Part shown: piece by piece, positions 1 through 10,581 of the stretch
How the letters are laid out: each line of letters opens with the position of its first letter
How positions within the stretch are numbered: the first letter of the stretch is position 1
From: Chaetoderma sp. LZ-2023a
Lineage: Eukaryota; Mollusca; Caudofoveata; Chaetodermatida; Chaetodermatidae
Assembly (NCBI GenBank): GCA_034401795.1
Contig: CM067366.1
Coordinates: 79,227,470-79,291,469, forward strand
DNA length: 64,000 nucleotides
Reading direction: 5' to 3'
Position numbers and translations under genes: made by a program
The notes under the pieces: generated by a model
Seen by the model: only the letters and a program-made list of their open reading frames with translations
Database searches by the model: none
Told to the model about the DNA's origin: nothing

Positions 1-278
1 TGAGATGATATTTCTGATGACCATAACGCATACCAGTATTTACCACTCCATGCAATATATGGCAACCCTGTCTTTAGCAGGCAATTCAGTTCATTGGTAA
101 TGTACAATTTTTAATAAATTGTTAAATTTGAAAACGGATATAGATTGAAGTTTATGCATTTCACAGCCATGATTGTGCCCTCTCATTCTGTAAGATAGTA
201 CACTGATTTCTCTCTGCTACTGACTGTATTTCATACACAAATCTCTTGAACATGTGCCAGCCCATTTAATGCTATTGT

Positions 279-502
279 TTAACCCTTTAATGGTCAAGAT
301 TGGTCAAGAAAGTCTTAAAAACATTCTCATTGAATGTCCATTTGCAGGCCAAGAGAAGAAAATTGACCACTGAAATTGCTGTCCCAGTTATTGAGTTAGT
401 CATTCCAGTTGTAAATAAAGAAAAAATAGTCTTCTCGTGGCCTGCAAATGGACATTCCTCAAGGCCACTACAATGGCCCATTTGAGCTGGCTTGAAAATT
501 AA
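279..502. mobile_element. piggyBac-like foldback MITE (family B), copy 1
   Basis: Starts TTAACCCTTTAA and ends near AAAATTAAAAGG. Its core (about 331-459) is a long hairpin in which TGTCCATTTGCAGGCCAAGA is answered by GGCCTGCAAATGGACA. TTAA ends followed by CCCTTT suggest piggyBac-type mobilisation (inference). It ends 16 bases before the splice acceptor of the exon at 518. Confidence 0.75.
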
Positions 503-517
503 AAGGTTATCTTTCAG

Positions 518-656
518 ATGCAAAGAAACAGTTGGATATAGAGCGAGTCTTGGAAAGAATTTTTCGTGAGAGTGGCGATCGTATTCCTCCTAATGTTGAA
601 TCGGCATGTCCAGTGGAGTGTACTTTGGAAGATATCAAGCGACATCTCAGAAAAAG
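518..656 (+). CDS. Gene A exon (first visible): unknown protein
   Basis: An internal exon with acceptor GGTTATCTTTCAG before 518 and donor AAAAG|GTGAAG after 656. It is entered in phase 1 and left in phase 2, and is open throughout. It encodes about 46 residues, including QLDIERVLERIFRESG and CTLEDIKRHLRK: charged, probably helical, with no domain I recognise. The two leftover bases (AG) join the first base of the exon at 6795 to make a Ser codon, so the two exons fit in phase. The gene must start left of the window. Expression is inferred only from the splice sites and open frame. Codon use looks ordinary and shows no transposon similarity. Confidence 0.55.
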
Positions 657-807
657 GTGAAGATCGGAAATGCTTGTAAGAGCACGCATGCACGCGCGAA
701 CGCACGCACACAGTTTTAACGATTATTTTTGGGCCCCTACTGGGTAGATTCGACAATCACTTTTATCTCTTGGCCATATAATTGAGATTTCTTCTTAGTG
801 GATGATT

Positions 808-975
808 ATTTACAGGGCAAGAGATTATTTTTGAAAATTTAGCACTGGAATGACGCTCGGTTATCGAATCAGTTATTCCAGTAGTAAAATCTAAAAAAAA
901 AGTTGTTTTGGCCTGCAAATGGACATTCCTGAAGAGCAATGCTTCAGTTGCGATGACCAGGCCATTAAATGGTTA
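808..975. mobile_element. Foldback MITE family B, copy 2
   Basis: A degenerate hairpin. The left arm (ACAGGGCAAGAGATTATTTT) pairs with the right arm (GGCCTGCAAATGGACATTCC). The centre carries the family's CACTGGAATGAC / GTTATTCCAGTAG arms. Borders are approximate. Confidence 0.6.
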
Positions 976-1170
976 GAGAGCCTAATTAGGTCTTGTATTA
1001 TTCATTTCCTCATAGAACTGGTGTAATTTTTGTAAGTATTGATTCTGAAAGGCTTGTAAGATGCTTGTTGTCCTGACGCTAACGGTTAGTGTCCATTTAA
1101 TCTGGATGCTTTTGCACTGATTGTGCGCTCCTTTTATAGTCTTTTATGGGCTACACTGGATTACGTGATT

Positions 1171-1432
1171 GTACCCGATCATGTGGGTATGTACCCGGTT
1201 TTAGTACAGAATTTCTATTGTTCTAGTCAGTTTGTACCGGGTCATATGCGTAGGTGTACCTGGTTTAGTGGGAACTTGCGTGTTTATGTACCCGGATTAC
1301 AGGGATAATGTACCCGGTTGGTTGTGTCTTGGTACGGGTGTACCCGGTTGTGGATAATTTGTACCCGGTTTATTGAGTAGATAAATTATGTTTACTATCT
1401 TGTACCTGGTTGGATATTTTTGTATCCGGTTT
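1171..1432. repeat. Cluster of TGTACCCGGTT motifs, about 21-base spacing
   Basis: GTACC-type motifs start at 1171, 1191, 1234, 1256, 1288, 1310, 1340, 1361, 1402 and 1422, most followed by CGGTT or TGGTT, with a related GTACGGG at 1332. Many spacings are 20-22 bases or twice that. The sequence between motifs is not conserved. It may be a decayed minisatellite or a clustered binding site. The cluster ends 17 bases before a Tc1 element. Confidence 0.6.
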
Positions 1433-1448
1433 TGAGGTGTTATATATA

Positions 1449-3098
1449 CACCTGTGCAAAAGTTAAGCACCAGCAAAAACAATAGAACGTAGAAACATGA
1501 TGGTACAACTAGGCTGCCATACTTTTTGTCCCCGCGTTAGCTGACATAATTCCAAGTACGAAATGCACATGCATGCATGACTTCACGCCGCTTGATGTCC
1601 GTGCGTGGCGGGAAACAGCACACGTGTTCAGTTATGTAAAAGTCCAGTTTGAGGTGTAGAACATTACATACAGATTTAGGCGACAAGATTAGGAATTTTG
1701 TGTTCATGACCGTGGTTTATTTGTACAGAGAGAATTAGCTCTTGATTGTGAACCGCTATGGCAAGACGAAGGTTAAGTGATCGTGTGAAATGGCAAATCA
1801 TAGGCATGCATGCCACTGGTATGTCATGCAGAGAGATTGGCAGACAGCTGAACATTAACCATACTGTAATCAGTCGTTTGATTGCAAAACATGGGCAAAC
1901 TAACGAGGTGAAGGACAGGCCTAGATCTGGAAGACTGAAGAAGACTACTGCCCGTGATGATCGAGCCCTAGTACGCCTTGTTAGGAGATATCCATTCACC
2001 AACAGCAGAGTGCTCAGCCAGCAATGGGAAACGCGCAATAGAGTGTCAATGTCTACCGTCAAAAGGAGACTGTATGCTGCTGGCATGAAAGCTAGGAGAC
2101 CTGTCAGACGTCCTCCTCACTGCACACCACAAAGAGGAGCGTCTGAGGTGGTGCAACGAAAGAAGACACTGGAACATGAGATCCTGGAGACGGGTACACT
2201 GGTCCGATGAAAGTCGGTTCCTGCTTCATGCCACAGATGGTCGAACTCGTGTATGGAGGTCCAGACGCACGGCGTACGACCAACGTAACATCATGGAAGA
2301 AGTTCCATTTGGTGGAGGTTCCGTTATGATATGGGGGTGCATCTCATTTGATTGTAAGCTGGATCTGTTGACTGTACCTGGAACACTAAATGGACAAAGA
2401 TATCAAGATTCCATACTGGATAGAGTTGTGGTCCCTCATTTTGTAAATCATGCACCTGGAACCCACCCTATATTCATGGATGACAACGCCCGACCACATC
2501 GTGCTAGAGCTGTGCATGAATACCTCCGCCAGAATGCCATCGAAACCCTACCATGGCCAGCAAGGAGCCCTGACATGAACCCTATTGAGCATATCTGGGA
2601 CATTCTGGGAAACATGGTGAGAAGGAGGGATCCTCCTGTGCAGAACCTACAGGAATTAACAGACGCACTCCATCTTGAATGGCAACGAATACCACAATGG
2701 CGTATCAGTCGGTTGGTGACCAGCATGAGACGTCGTGTCCAGGCCGTCATCCAGGCACAAGGTGGATATACCCGGTATTAATAATGACAGTCTCAAACTC
2801 GTGCACAGATGTTAAACTTCGTTTTCAGACACCATTAATGACAATCTAGCCACGTGTGTCAACTGTAGGGCAATAGTTGTCAGTTGTGCCAATGTAACCA
2901 TATTCAGGCCTCGTTTTCAAGTTCAAACAAAAACATAGTGTTTCCCCACCATCATAATCAGCATTCCTCTAGTTGCATTATTACCTCTTGCACTAAGATG
3001 GATTGGTACATAAATGTTTATGCTATTGCTTTCTTCATAGCACATGAATATACCCTCGCATGTGCGTAAAAATAGGGTGGTGCTTAACTTTTGCACAA

Positions 3099-3101
<3 letters not shown>
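1449..3101 (+). mobile_element. Tc1-family DNA transposon, copy 1
   Basis: A 1653-bp element bounded by inverted ends CACCTGTGCAAAAGTTAAGC and GCTTAACTTTTGCACAAGTG, each flanked by the TA target expected of Tc1/mariner. It lies in TATATA sequence, and the right flank is an expanded (TA)n run. Its transposase reading frame is broken, unlike the two sister copies at 10.6 and 24.0 kb, which are nearly identical elsewhere. Confidence 0.93.
1758..2781 (+). pseudogene. Tc1-family transposase, frameshifted
   Basis: A transposase that would bind the terminal repeats through paired helix-turn-helix domains and cut and paste with a DDE RNase H-fold catalytic domain. The N-terminal part starts MARRRLSDRVKWQIIGMH and carries a GRPR-like RSGRLKKT hook. 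The C-terminal part keeps HWSDES, FMDDNARPH and NPIEHIWD, giving DD34E spacing. Compared with the other copies, two bases (TC in a CCTCTCC run) are missing near 2113, so the frame changes and the protein is split into 1758-2210 and 2176-2781. No functional product is expected. Confidence 0.9.

Positions 3102-3132
<31 letters not shown>
3102..3132. repeat. (TA)n microsatellite at Tc1 target
   Basis: About fifteen TA units immediately outside the right end of Tc1 copy 1. Confidence 0.9.
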
Positions 3133-3133
<1 letters not shown>

Positions 3134-4764
3134 GGGGCATTCCATAGTTGATCCAGACTCTTGGCGTTTCGTGCCTAAGTTTAGGCTATACTCATTAGAG
3201 GACTATATTTTTCTTAATGTTATAAGTGCATGGTTTCCTGTGATTTTCAGGATGAATAGTGTGATAATGATCATAGTAAAGTATAAATCCGAGTAATTCC
3301 ATCATTTAAATCAGTTTTGAATGAATGTGTGCAGGATTGTTACCTTTAATCAAGGTTATTGATGATGTCTAGAAGCGCCACCACTCCCAATTCATCGTCC
3401 CACAGGTTGTGTCCTGCGTAAATGGTGAATTGAGGTTGTCGTTCAACCTATTCTCTTGGAAGTCTTCCTCCAATGTGGGTCCTGACACACCGCTATCAGG
3501 GATGTTTAAACCGGCGTTAAATGCTGGTGGAGCTGTGGTTGATGTGATGGCTTCATCCAAATCACTTCCTGGTTCTGGGCTCGGTAGTGGTTGTGAATAG
3601 ACGGAGATCATGGTGTTGGTTTAGGTGTTGTACTACGGTTGATTGTGGGCGAAGCTGGTAAGATAGATCGTGGTGATAGCCGTTGGCTATGGTTGATTGC
3701 TGGTGTAGCTGGTGAGTGAGCTCTGGATGAGGCTTGAACGCCGTTACTGTGTGACTGGTTTTCTGGTGAGAAATTTCTGAGAGGAGTGTAGTTGTGTGCA
3801 TCTTTAGTGTTATCAGCAGAGATCCTAGCCCTTAATTTTGTAAGTATAGTTAATGTGGCTGCATAAGTTAGAGCTTTCATCAACATAGTTTTCAAAATTG
3901 CACCATTACCTGCTCCTAAACATGCCTCCTTTCTTTGGTGTATAAGTGGTATTACGCAGCGTTCATATAAGGTTTAGGATGCACATTGTTAGTAGTCAAC
4001 CAGACCGGCCAATCTATTAATAGTACTGGGTTCAGCTAGTAAGTGATGGAAGGTCCCTGTCATTTGGAGCTGATTCCTGACGCTGTTCTCATGTTGTGAA
4101 CTGACCACCCTGTATTACAGTGATGGACACCTTATAGCACAGGAAAGACATCTTCCTGTTCATTGACGGAAGCAATAATGAGAGCTACATTATGAATCAT
4201 CTGAACACTGGCTATTTTGGGGTGAGAGGGTTACCTGACCCCAGCAGTACTCATCCATTGAACCTACCCACCCGCTGTAACATATAGTTCTTTCTATGTC
4301 ATTCTTAAGATGGGTCTCTATTACGGATACCACAAACTTGCATATTGAGAAAAAGTAGTATAATGGTTTCCTCTACCCCACTGTATGGACAATTCCCTAG
4401 GTTTCACTGGATTAGATGAGGTTGCCACATATACTCCTATCCGTCTGCTACCCCCCAACTGAAGAATAATTTTGATAAAATTAGCACTGAATTGACTGCC
4501 TCTAAAGTAGGTGTGTGCATTTAGAACAATACCAATACACATGTATGCATTGGTTTTATGAACGTGTACACATATTTATCAGTTTGGTGCAGAAATGTAG
4601 TAATAATAACAAAAAGGAAAATAACCAATTTATTAAGCAACTTGTTTAACAACTTTTGCGGAAAAAATCCTATTCAGCTATTTCCTTGATTTGCACAAAA
4701 AATTTAAATTCCCATTTCGTCAGAATTCCTGGAGAGATCAACAGCAATCAGAGTTTGATTGTTA
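3133..4764. other. Intronic stretch with weak minus-strand ORFs
   Basis: This lies in the gene A intron between 656 and 6795. On the minus strand two open stretches (3608-3895 and 3369-3611) encode Pro/Ser/Thr-rich sequence, such as SPATPAINHSQRLSPRS, and overlap by a few bases in different frames. I recognise no family and see no splice sites around them. They could be a decayed mobile-element ORF or chance. Nothing else could be identified up to 4764. Confidence 0.25.
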
Positions 4765-4995
4765 AGATTGGCTAGCCAAAGTGGAAATATTTTATGATTG
4801 AATGTCCATTTGCAGGCAAAGGCAAGACAAATAATTTTAGTTTACCACTGAAATGACTGGCTCGGTGGGTGAACCAGTCATTCCAGTGATAAATTTTCAA
4901 ACTTACAACTTCTCTCAGCTTGCAAATGGACATTCAATATAGATATATTCCTCAAGGCGACTATTGAGGTGGCTTGGCCATAAAACGATTAATCA
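4765..4995. mobile_element. Foldback MITE family B, copy 3
   Basis: The hairpin core at 4797-4936 starts AATGTCCATTTGCAGGCAAA and ends CTTGCAAATGGACATTC, with matching CACTGAAATGACTGGCTCGG and AGTCATTCCAGTG inner arms. Outer borders are approximate. Confidence 0.75.
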
Positions 4996-5555
4996 GATGG
5001 TGATGGCGATCAGTCCACTGTGAGTTTTGTTAAGTATCACTCGCCATGGCATTCATAGTGATAGTTGTTGGTAAGATCACACTTGAACAGTAATTCACAC
5101 CTGTGTATAGAAGTTCACACCTGTGTGTTGAGTTCTGACAAGGGGTGTTGGTTATTCAAAGGATTACTCATGCATTGGTGTTGATGTTAAACACATATAA
5201 TTAGGTAATCCGGCAGTATTGACCGATAGCGAGCATGGCATAAAATTCAGCAGAATTCACATGTCAGAATAATATAAACATTTTTATTTGAGGTCTATCT
5301 TACGTATTTCACATAGAAATGCGTATTTTATAAAAGATTTTCATGAACACGTTTACGATTTTTGTAGTCATGTACACATGCCTAGCGCTACTCTAAAGTA
5401 TCCTACAAAAGGATGCTTTCTTTGTGAATTTTTTTTTTATGGATTTAAGCATACATGACTCTATACTAGTATATCACACAAATTGGCACCTATAATGGTG
5501 CCAGGGAACCTAACAAAGGGGCACCGCAGCTGTGCCTGGTACCCAGGCCAGAGAG

Positions 5556-5564
5556 TATAAAAGG
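5556..5564 (+). promoter_or_regulatory. TATA-box-like promoter element
   Basis: TATAAAAGG in a GC-richer stretch. About 120 bases further on is an ATG (5691) opening a 102-residue frame. The position inside a gene A intron suggests either a retroelement leader or an unrelated small transcription unit. Confidence 0.3.
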
Positions 5565-5690
5565 AGGCGTAAAACACCCATTCAGACCGAGTTCAAAAAG
5601 ATTCAGCTTAAGGCTATTAGAACAGCTTTTACAGAGATAATACGTTGTTATTGCTCTTCTTAATCGAAGCCTACCCGCCAGTAAGAAATC

Positions 5691-5999
5691 ATGACAGACC
5701 AGTGCACAGAGAAGGACGCAGCCACAATTCCTTCCATTTCAAAGCTGTCACTAAGAATAGTAAACTCAGAAATGTTGTTGGATAGACATTGTGTACCTGC
5801 CCACAACCAGGCCAGGACACTGGTCTCAGTGGTGCAAGCCAAAGGGGTATCGCCAGAAACAGCAGATGATGTGACACCTTCCAGAAGCAAGCCATACTAT
5901 AGTGATCATGGCAACGCAAGGGCAATAAGTCATGAAGACAACCAGCCTGATGCAGCTAACATCAATGAAATGCAATATGGTGCCCCCAGAATTCCATAG
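5691..5999 (+). CDS. Hypothetical 102-residue ORF, family unknown
   Basis: An ATG-initiated frame downstream of the TATA-like box at 5556. The product is hydrophilic (starts MTDQCTEKDAATIPSIS) with no membrane segment or motif I know. The layout of a TATA box, a leader of about 120 bases and then an ORF would fit the leader and gag start of an old LTR element, but no second repeat was found, so this is only a possibility. A single-exon host gene or a chance ORF are alternatives. Confidence 0.22.
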   Translation: MTDQCTEKDAATIPSISKLSLRIVNSEMLLDRHCVPAHNQARTLVSVVQAKGVSPETADDVTPSRSKPYYSDHGNARAISHEDNQPDAANINEMQYGAPRIP

Positions 6000-6794
6000 G
6001 AATTCATGTGCACCTACCATGCATGGAGAAACTCAGCATGCACAGCAGCCAGAATAGGTGCCCTGAAGGAGAGACTAATCGACAACTCCACAGTCACGAA
6101 TCTGGCACCAAAGACCAATAGATGATCCCAGCCTCTTAGCAAAATGGAACCAGAAACATATCTATAGGTCTGTACCTAATGCTAACCACCTACAAGCACC
6201 TGTGCAAAACAAAAAGCATGAAGACTTGAAGGGCCACTGCAGGGCAGATATGCTATTCTGCATCATCAAAGTCCTGACTTCTGACCCACATGACAATAAC
6301 TCCATAACTCCACAAAAAGGCTGAAAGAACAGCACTGGATCTACACTGTATGGAGTCACAAGGCAGCAACAACGTGGACTAGGGGGTGCATTTAATGGAC
6401 GCGAGACCAGAGGCACATAGGCACACACCTATCGAGCCTGGTCGTTCGTGGCGTAGTTATTATTCTCGATCACAGCACTACGACACTATAATCAGAGGAT
6501 TGAACTCACAACTGGCGAAAGCGCCTAGCATCATAGCCCACAAACGTTACCACCACACAAAAGGCGCAGGACAAATATCATACTTTGCTGTCGATGCCAA
6601 TACTGTTATGCCAATGTGTATGCACTCTATAATGCTATGCTTTATCATGTTAAACGATGTGTTAATCAAGCACCAATCCAAAGTTACTGTTGCGGGTCAG
6701 TTGTGAAAGCACTAGCTAATGTTCTGTTTTGTGCATCATATTTATATAGCATTGCTAAAGATTTGCTCCATCTTTCTGCTTTTTCCCTTCACAG
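6000..6794. other. Intron sequence, nothing recognised
   Basis: Several short open frames occur but none has a motif. The last 40 bases hold a good polypyrimidine tract (CTGCTTTTTCCCTTCACAG) leading into the exon at 6795. Confidence 0.4.
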
Positions 6795-6919
6795 CAAAAG
6801 TTGCAAAAAAGATGGCAACTGTAGTTCCGACGAACATTTGCAGGTCTTCATGGAATCTCTAAAAGACATACTTAACACAGTGTCTGAGTTTATAGTCGAT
6901 ACCTCGCAGGAAATATCAG
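6795..6919 (+). CDS. Gene A exon: unknown protein
   Basis: Acceptor TTTTTCCCTTCACAG precedes 6795 and donor ATCAG|GTATGG follows 6919. It enters in phase 2, matching the exon at 518-656, and leaves in phase 1, matching the exon at 9533. It encodes about 41 residues, including HLQVFMESLKDILNTVSEF, which looks like an amphipathic helix. No recognised domain. The agreement of three independent junction phases is the main evidence that these are exons of one gene. Confidence 0.6.
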
Positions 6920-7076
6920 GTATGGCTAGTGTTTAATTGTAGCAAACAATGATGCTTTGTCTTATAATACAGTACAGCTCAGAAAATGCTTAAAATGTTT
7001 CCAAAACAAAAACAGAAACATATTCGTTAATACAATTTTGAACATAATATTAGAAATGTTCTTTGAATATTTGGGA

Positions 7077-7314
7077 CTTAATTTTATTGCAAGGCATTGC
7101 TGCCTAAATGGCTTTCGATAAAATTAAGTTCAAACTAAAATGTGCAGTTGATGGCACGCCATCGCAAATCCCAACGCTTTTGGCAACTTTGCCTTTCTCT
7201 CCCCCAACCCTGCCCCCATCCCACCCGGGGTGCTTAACGTAAGATTCATCTTGCAATCCCCAACCAAACTTTCTTTTTTCTTTATCTGGGAGGTTTGGTT
7301 GGGGGGGGGGGGGT
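7077..7314. repeat. Small hairpins and a G-run
   Basis: ACTTAATTTTAT near 7077 pairs with ATAAAATTAAGT near 7120. CCCCAACCAAACTTTC near 7258 pairs with GGTTTGGTTGGGG near 7293, which runs into a tract of 14 G (7300-7313). Likely neutral intronic structure. Confidence 0.5.
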
Positions 7315-8375
7315 GTGTGGATGGGAATTTTTTATCACACTTCTGAAAGAATTATGTTTTGCTTCGACAAGGCTGTATGAAATCGGATAGCTCGCATAAC
7401 AAATTTAATTGAATTCCACCAGACAAGATATCCGGACAGACAGGTTTTATGTTGTTCTGGAACCATATTGAGTTATTTTTTACCTGTACTGTAATACCAC
7501 TGTTACTAACAATACCATGTTGAAAGAAATGTGCTGGATAACAGGAAATAATCATTGTCGAAATGGGTGCGCAGTCACTTACTACTAATAGAAATATAAT
7601 CATATAACTACAAGCCTCACCATTCCAAAGGTCTTGACTTTTGCTTGTAAGTTACCAGTCATAATGCAAAGTAGTGACCTTGTTTCTGGAGAATACATAG
7701 TAACAGTAATTGTCTGCTTGGCTTCAGTCTGTTCAACTATAAATCATGTTGGCTCAATAACTTAATAAGTGTTAAGCACATGTGCATCAAGGCTCTTGGG
7801 ATTGTTTAATGGACTTTTCCACTTTATCCATTCATCATATGATGTCATAATTAACTATGTGACGTGTAGGATGATATCATAATCGATTACAGCATGAATG
7901 ACTCGATTTAGTCTGTCTTAAACGCTTAATAGTCCGACAAGTACAAATTGTATGTCTTAGGATTAGTTTCAAAATATTCAACGGCTTACCTGTATAGTTT
8001 TCTAGAAATTGATAGTCAGGGAGTTCAGTGATCAATCGATCCCAACACGCGCAAGGTGTGGGTGGAGCTTAGCTAGAGTGTCGGCGGGACACAGCTAAAT
8101 CTGGAAATGTCCATTATATGATTAATCAATTAATTTGTAAGCTAGAATGTGCAGTCAATAGCATCTCATCACAAATTCTCAGGTTTTCCTTAACCTTTCA
8201 CCTTTAATCCCCTGACACCTGGAGTCAACGAATGGACCTAACTAAAGATATCTTCACAATCATATGGATAACTTGATTACCACATTTAGTTTCCCAAATT
8301 TTCCTCTACAAAATTAATAATTCCTCCCTCCAATGTCTTGATCTGGTTTGACTATGTTTATTATTGGTGTTGCAG

Positions 8376-8608
8376 ATTCAGGGCATTCATCGTCCACTGA
8401 AGAGAGAAGTCCGCAGAGAAATCGATCCTCCAAGAAAAATATCCAGTCTAAAGTTGATGATGTGTCTTTCGAGAAGAAAGAGCAAGATGCAAGCCAGTTC
8501 TCATATAGCCCTAGTACAACCAACAATATGAACAAATCCGTCACTATAAACACAGCATCTAATAACAATTGTGAGCCTCAATTTTCAAAACATGATCAGA
8601 TATTTTAA
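8376..8608 (+). pseudogene. Decayed duplicate of gene A large exon
   Basis: It has an acceptor (TTATTGGTGTTGCAG) and reads DSGHSS-like sequence parallel to the functional copy at 9533. A deletion of roughly 11 bases around 8600, compared with copy 2, puts it into an early stop. The donor found in copy 2 is absent, because the duplication ends before it. If it were ever spliced in, the protein would be truncated. An alternative last exon cannot be excluded. Confidence 0.7.
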
Positions 8609-9044
8609 AGCATCTTGTCACATCAGTTAGTTTCGGTGCCCAATCAGTTATAGAATTAAGTACCCTTCCCATCCAGACAGAATCTCCTAAATGAAGTTGA
8701 TTCCAAAGGTCTTGACTTTTGCCTATGAGCTACCAGTCATAATGCAAAGTAGACCAGTGTGACCTTGTTTCTGGAGAATACATAGTAACAGTAATTGTCT
8801 GCGTGACTTCAGTCTATTAAGCTATAGAGCATGTTGGCTCAATAACTTAAGTGTTAAGCGGATGTGCATCAAGGCTCTTGGGAGTGTTTAATTGACCTTT
8901 CCACTTTATTCATCCATCATATGACGTCATAATTAACTATGTGTTGTGTAGGATGACGTCATTATCAATTACAGCATGAATGACTCGATTTAGTCCGTCT
9001 TAAATGCTTAATAGTCCGACACGTTATATAAATTGTATATCTTT

Positions 9045-9155
9045 ACTATTTAATAAACATTTTATCGACTTTTGAAACTAATTGTACTGAACGCTGTTGG
9101 TGCCTATGGCAGCAACAACACCCAATCAGATTAGTTTCAAAATATTCAACAGCTT
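9045..9155. mobile_element. Short palindromic MITE (family A), copy 1
   Basis: The left arm CTTTTGAAACTAATTGTACTG is answered by AGATTAGTTTCAAAATATTC about 60 bases later. The centre CTGTTGGTGCC is shared with copies at 15.8 and 49.2 kb. It lies inside duplication copy 2. Confidence 0.65.
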
Positions 9156-9532
9156 ACCTGTGTAATTTTCAGGAAATTGATAGTCATAGAGTTCAATGAT
9201 CAATCGATCCCAGCATGAGCAAAGTGTGGGTGAGGCTTAGCTAGAGATGGGCGGGAAACATCTAAAACTGGAAAGGTCCCTTATCTGATTAATTAATTGA
9301 TTTGTAAACTAGAACGTGCTGTCAATGGCATCTCATCGCAAATCCACAGGCTTTCACCTTTCACCCCCTGACACCTGGAGTCAAGGAGCGGGCCTAACTA
9401 AAAATGTCTTCACAGTCAGATGTGTAACTTGCTTACCACGTTTAGTTTCCCAAATTGTTCTCTACAAATTTACTAATTCCTCCCGTCAATGTCTTGATCT
9501 CGTTTGACTACGTTTTATTATTGATGTTGCAG

Positions 9533-10312
9533 ATTCAGGCCATTCATCGTCCACTGAAGAGAGAAGTCCACAGAGAGATCGAGCTTCCAAGAAAAATATC
9601 CAGTCTGAATTGGATAATGTGTCTTTTGAGAAAAATGCGCAAGATGCAAGCCAATTCTCATATAGCCCTAGTACAACCAACAATATCAACAAATCTGTCA
9701 CTATGAACACAGCATCTAATAATAATTGTGAGCCTCAATCCTCAAAACATGATCAGGATATTTCAGATGTTTTAAAGCAGCCTGCCACATCAAATAATTT
9801 CGGTGCCCAATCAGTTATAGAATTGAGTACCATTCCCAGCCAGACAGAATCTCCTAAACGGATGGAAGAAATGTTACAGATGATGCGCAGGTCATCTCCA
9901 GAATCATATATGAATAAGTCACGGCTAGAGAAACTCATGAGTACATTGAATGTGGATGCAATATCTGATCGTCCGAAATATGATAACAAAGTTCCTGGCA
10001 CAACGAATTACCTTGTACACAACAACCTACCAAAGGCCTTGCCAGTTCAGCCCTCGGTCAATAAACATTCCAGCACAAAATCTGTGCCGATACCATTTGA
10101 CACTGTTAGACTGCTAACTGACCAGTCATTATTAGGAGAGTTTGATGTCAATAAAGATACATTGGCTGTATATTCCAACAATAATCATATTCAAGAAGGT
10201 GCAGATCCCAGCCGCATTATCGATTCATTTATTCATGGAAGAGATGAGTCACCAAAAATAATGGATGAATCGAAAGTGGGCGGAAATCAGTTTATTCATA
10301 ATTATTTACCAG
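9533..10312 (+). CDS. Gene A large exon: Ser/Asn-rich disordered region
   Basis: A 780-base exon with acceptor TATTATTGATGTTGCAG and donor TTACCAG|GTATGT, phase 1 in and phase 1 out. It encodes 260 residues. The first part is Ser/Thr/Asn-rich (SSSTEERSPQRDRASKK, YSPSTTNNINKS). The middle has a probable helix (PKRMEEMLQMMRRSSPESY, SRLEKLMSTL), and the remainder is low-complexity. There is no signal peptide, membrane segment or catalytic motif. The protein is probably a largely disordered cytoplasmic or nuclear factor, and its role is unknown. It is the second, intact copy of a tandem duplication. The leftover G plus GT from 14214 makes Gly. Confidence 0.7.
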
Positions 10313-10370
10313 GTATGTTGTTGCCTTGGAATGTCTTCTGCAATGGCCATGTGAAATGTGTATTTTCGGA

Positions 10371-10540
10371 CTAAGATAAGATGACTAATTTATCACTGGA
10401 ATCATTGACTCACTAATAAAGCTAGTCATTCCATTGGTAAAACTTAGTAGTCTTATCTTGGCCTGCAAATTGACTTTCATGAAGCAAAATTCTGTATAAA
10501 TTGCTTGACCAATTTCAACCATAAATGAATTAATCCTTTC
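10371..10540. mobile_element. Foldback MITE family B, copy 4
   Basis: The hairpin pairs ATAAGATGACTAATTTATCA with the right arm at about 10435-10470 (GTAAAACTTAGTAGTCTTAT). The right side keeps TTGGCCTGCAAATTGAC. It begins about 60 bases after the gene A donor at 10313. Confidence 0.6.
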
Positions 10541-10581
10541 TTCTCTGAAATACATTTTCTCGATTTTAGCATCCATATATA

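Larger units (their letters stand above)
7623..9862 (+). repeat. Tandem duplication of gene A intron plus exon start
   Basis: Copy 1 (about 7623-8690) and copy 2 (about 8700-9862) match from TTCCAAAGGTCTTGACTTTT through the intron, the acceptor and the first third of the large exon, to CAGACAGAATCTCCTAAA. Copy 2 carries about 90 additional bases around 9040-9130, a family A MITE whose right half only is present in copy 1. Divergence of several percent suggests an old event. Confidence 0.85.
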
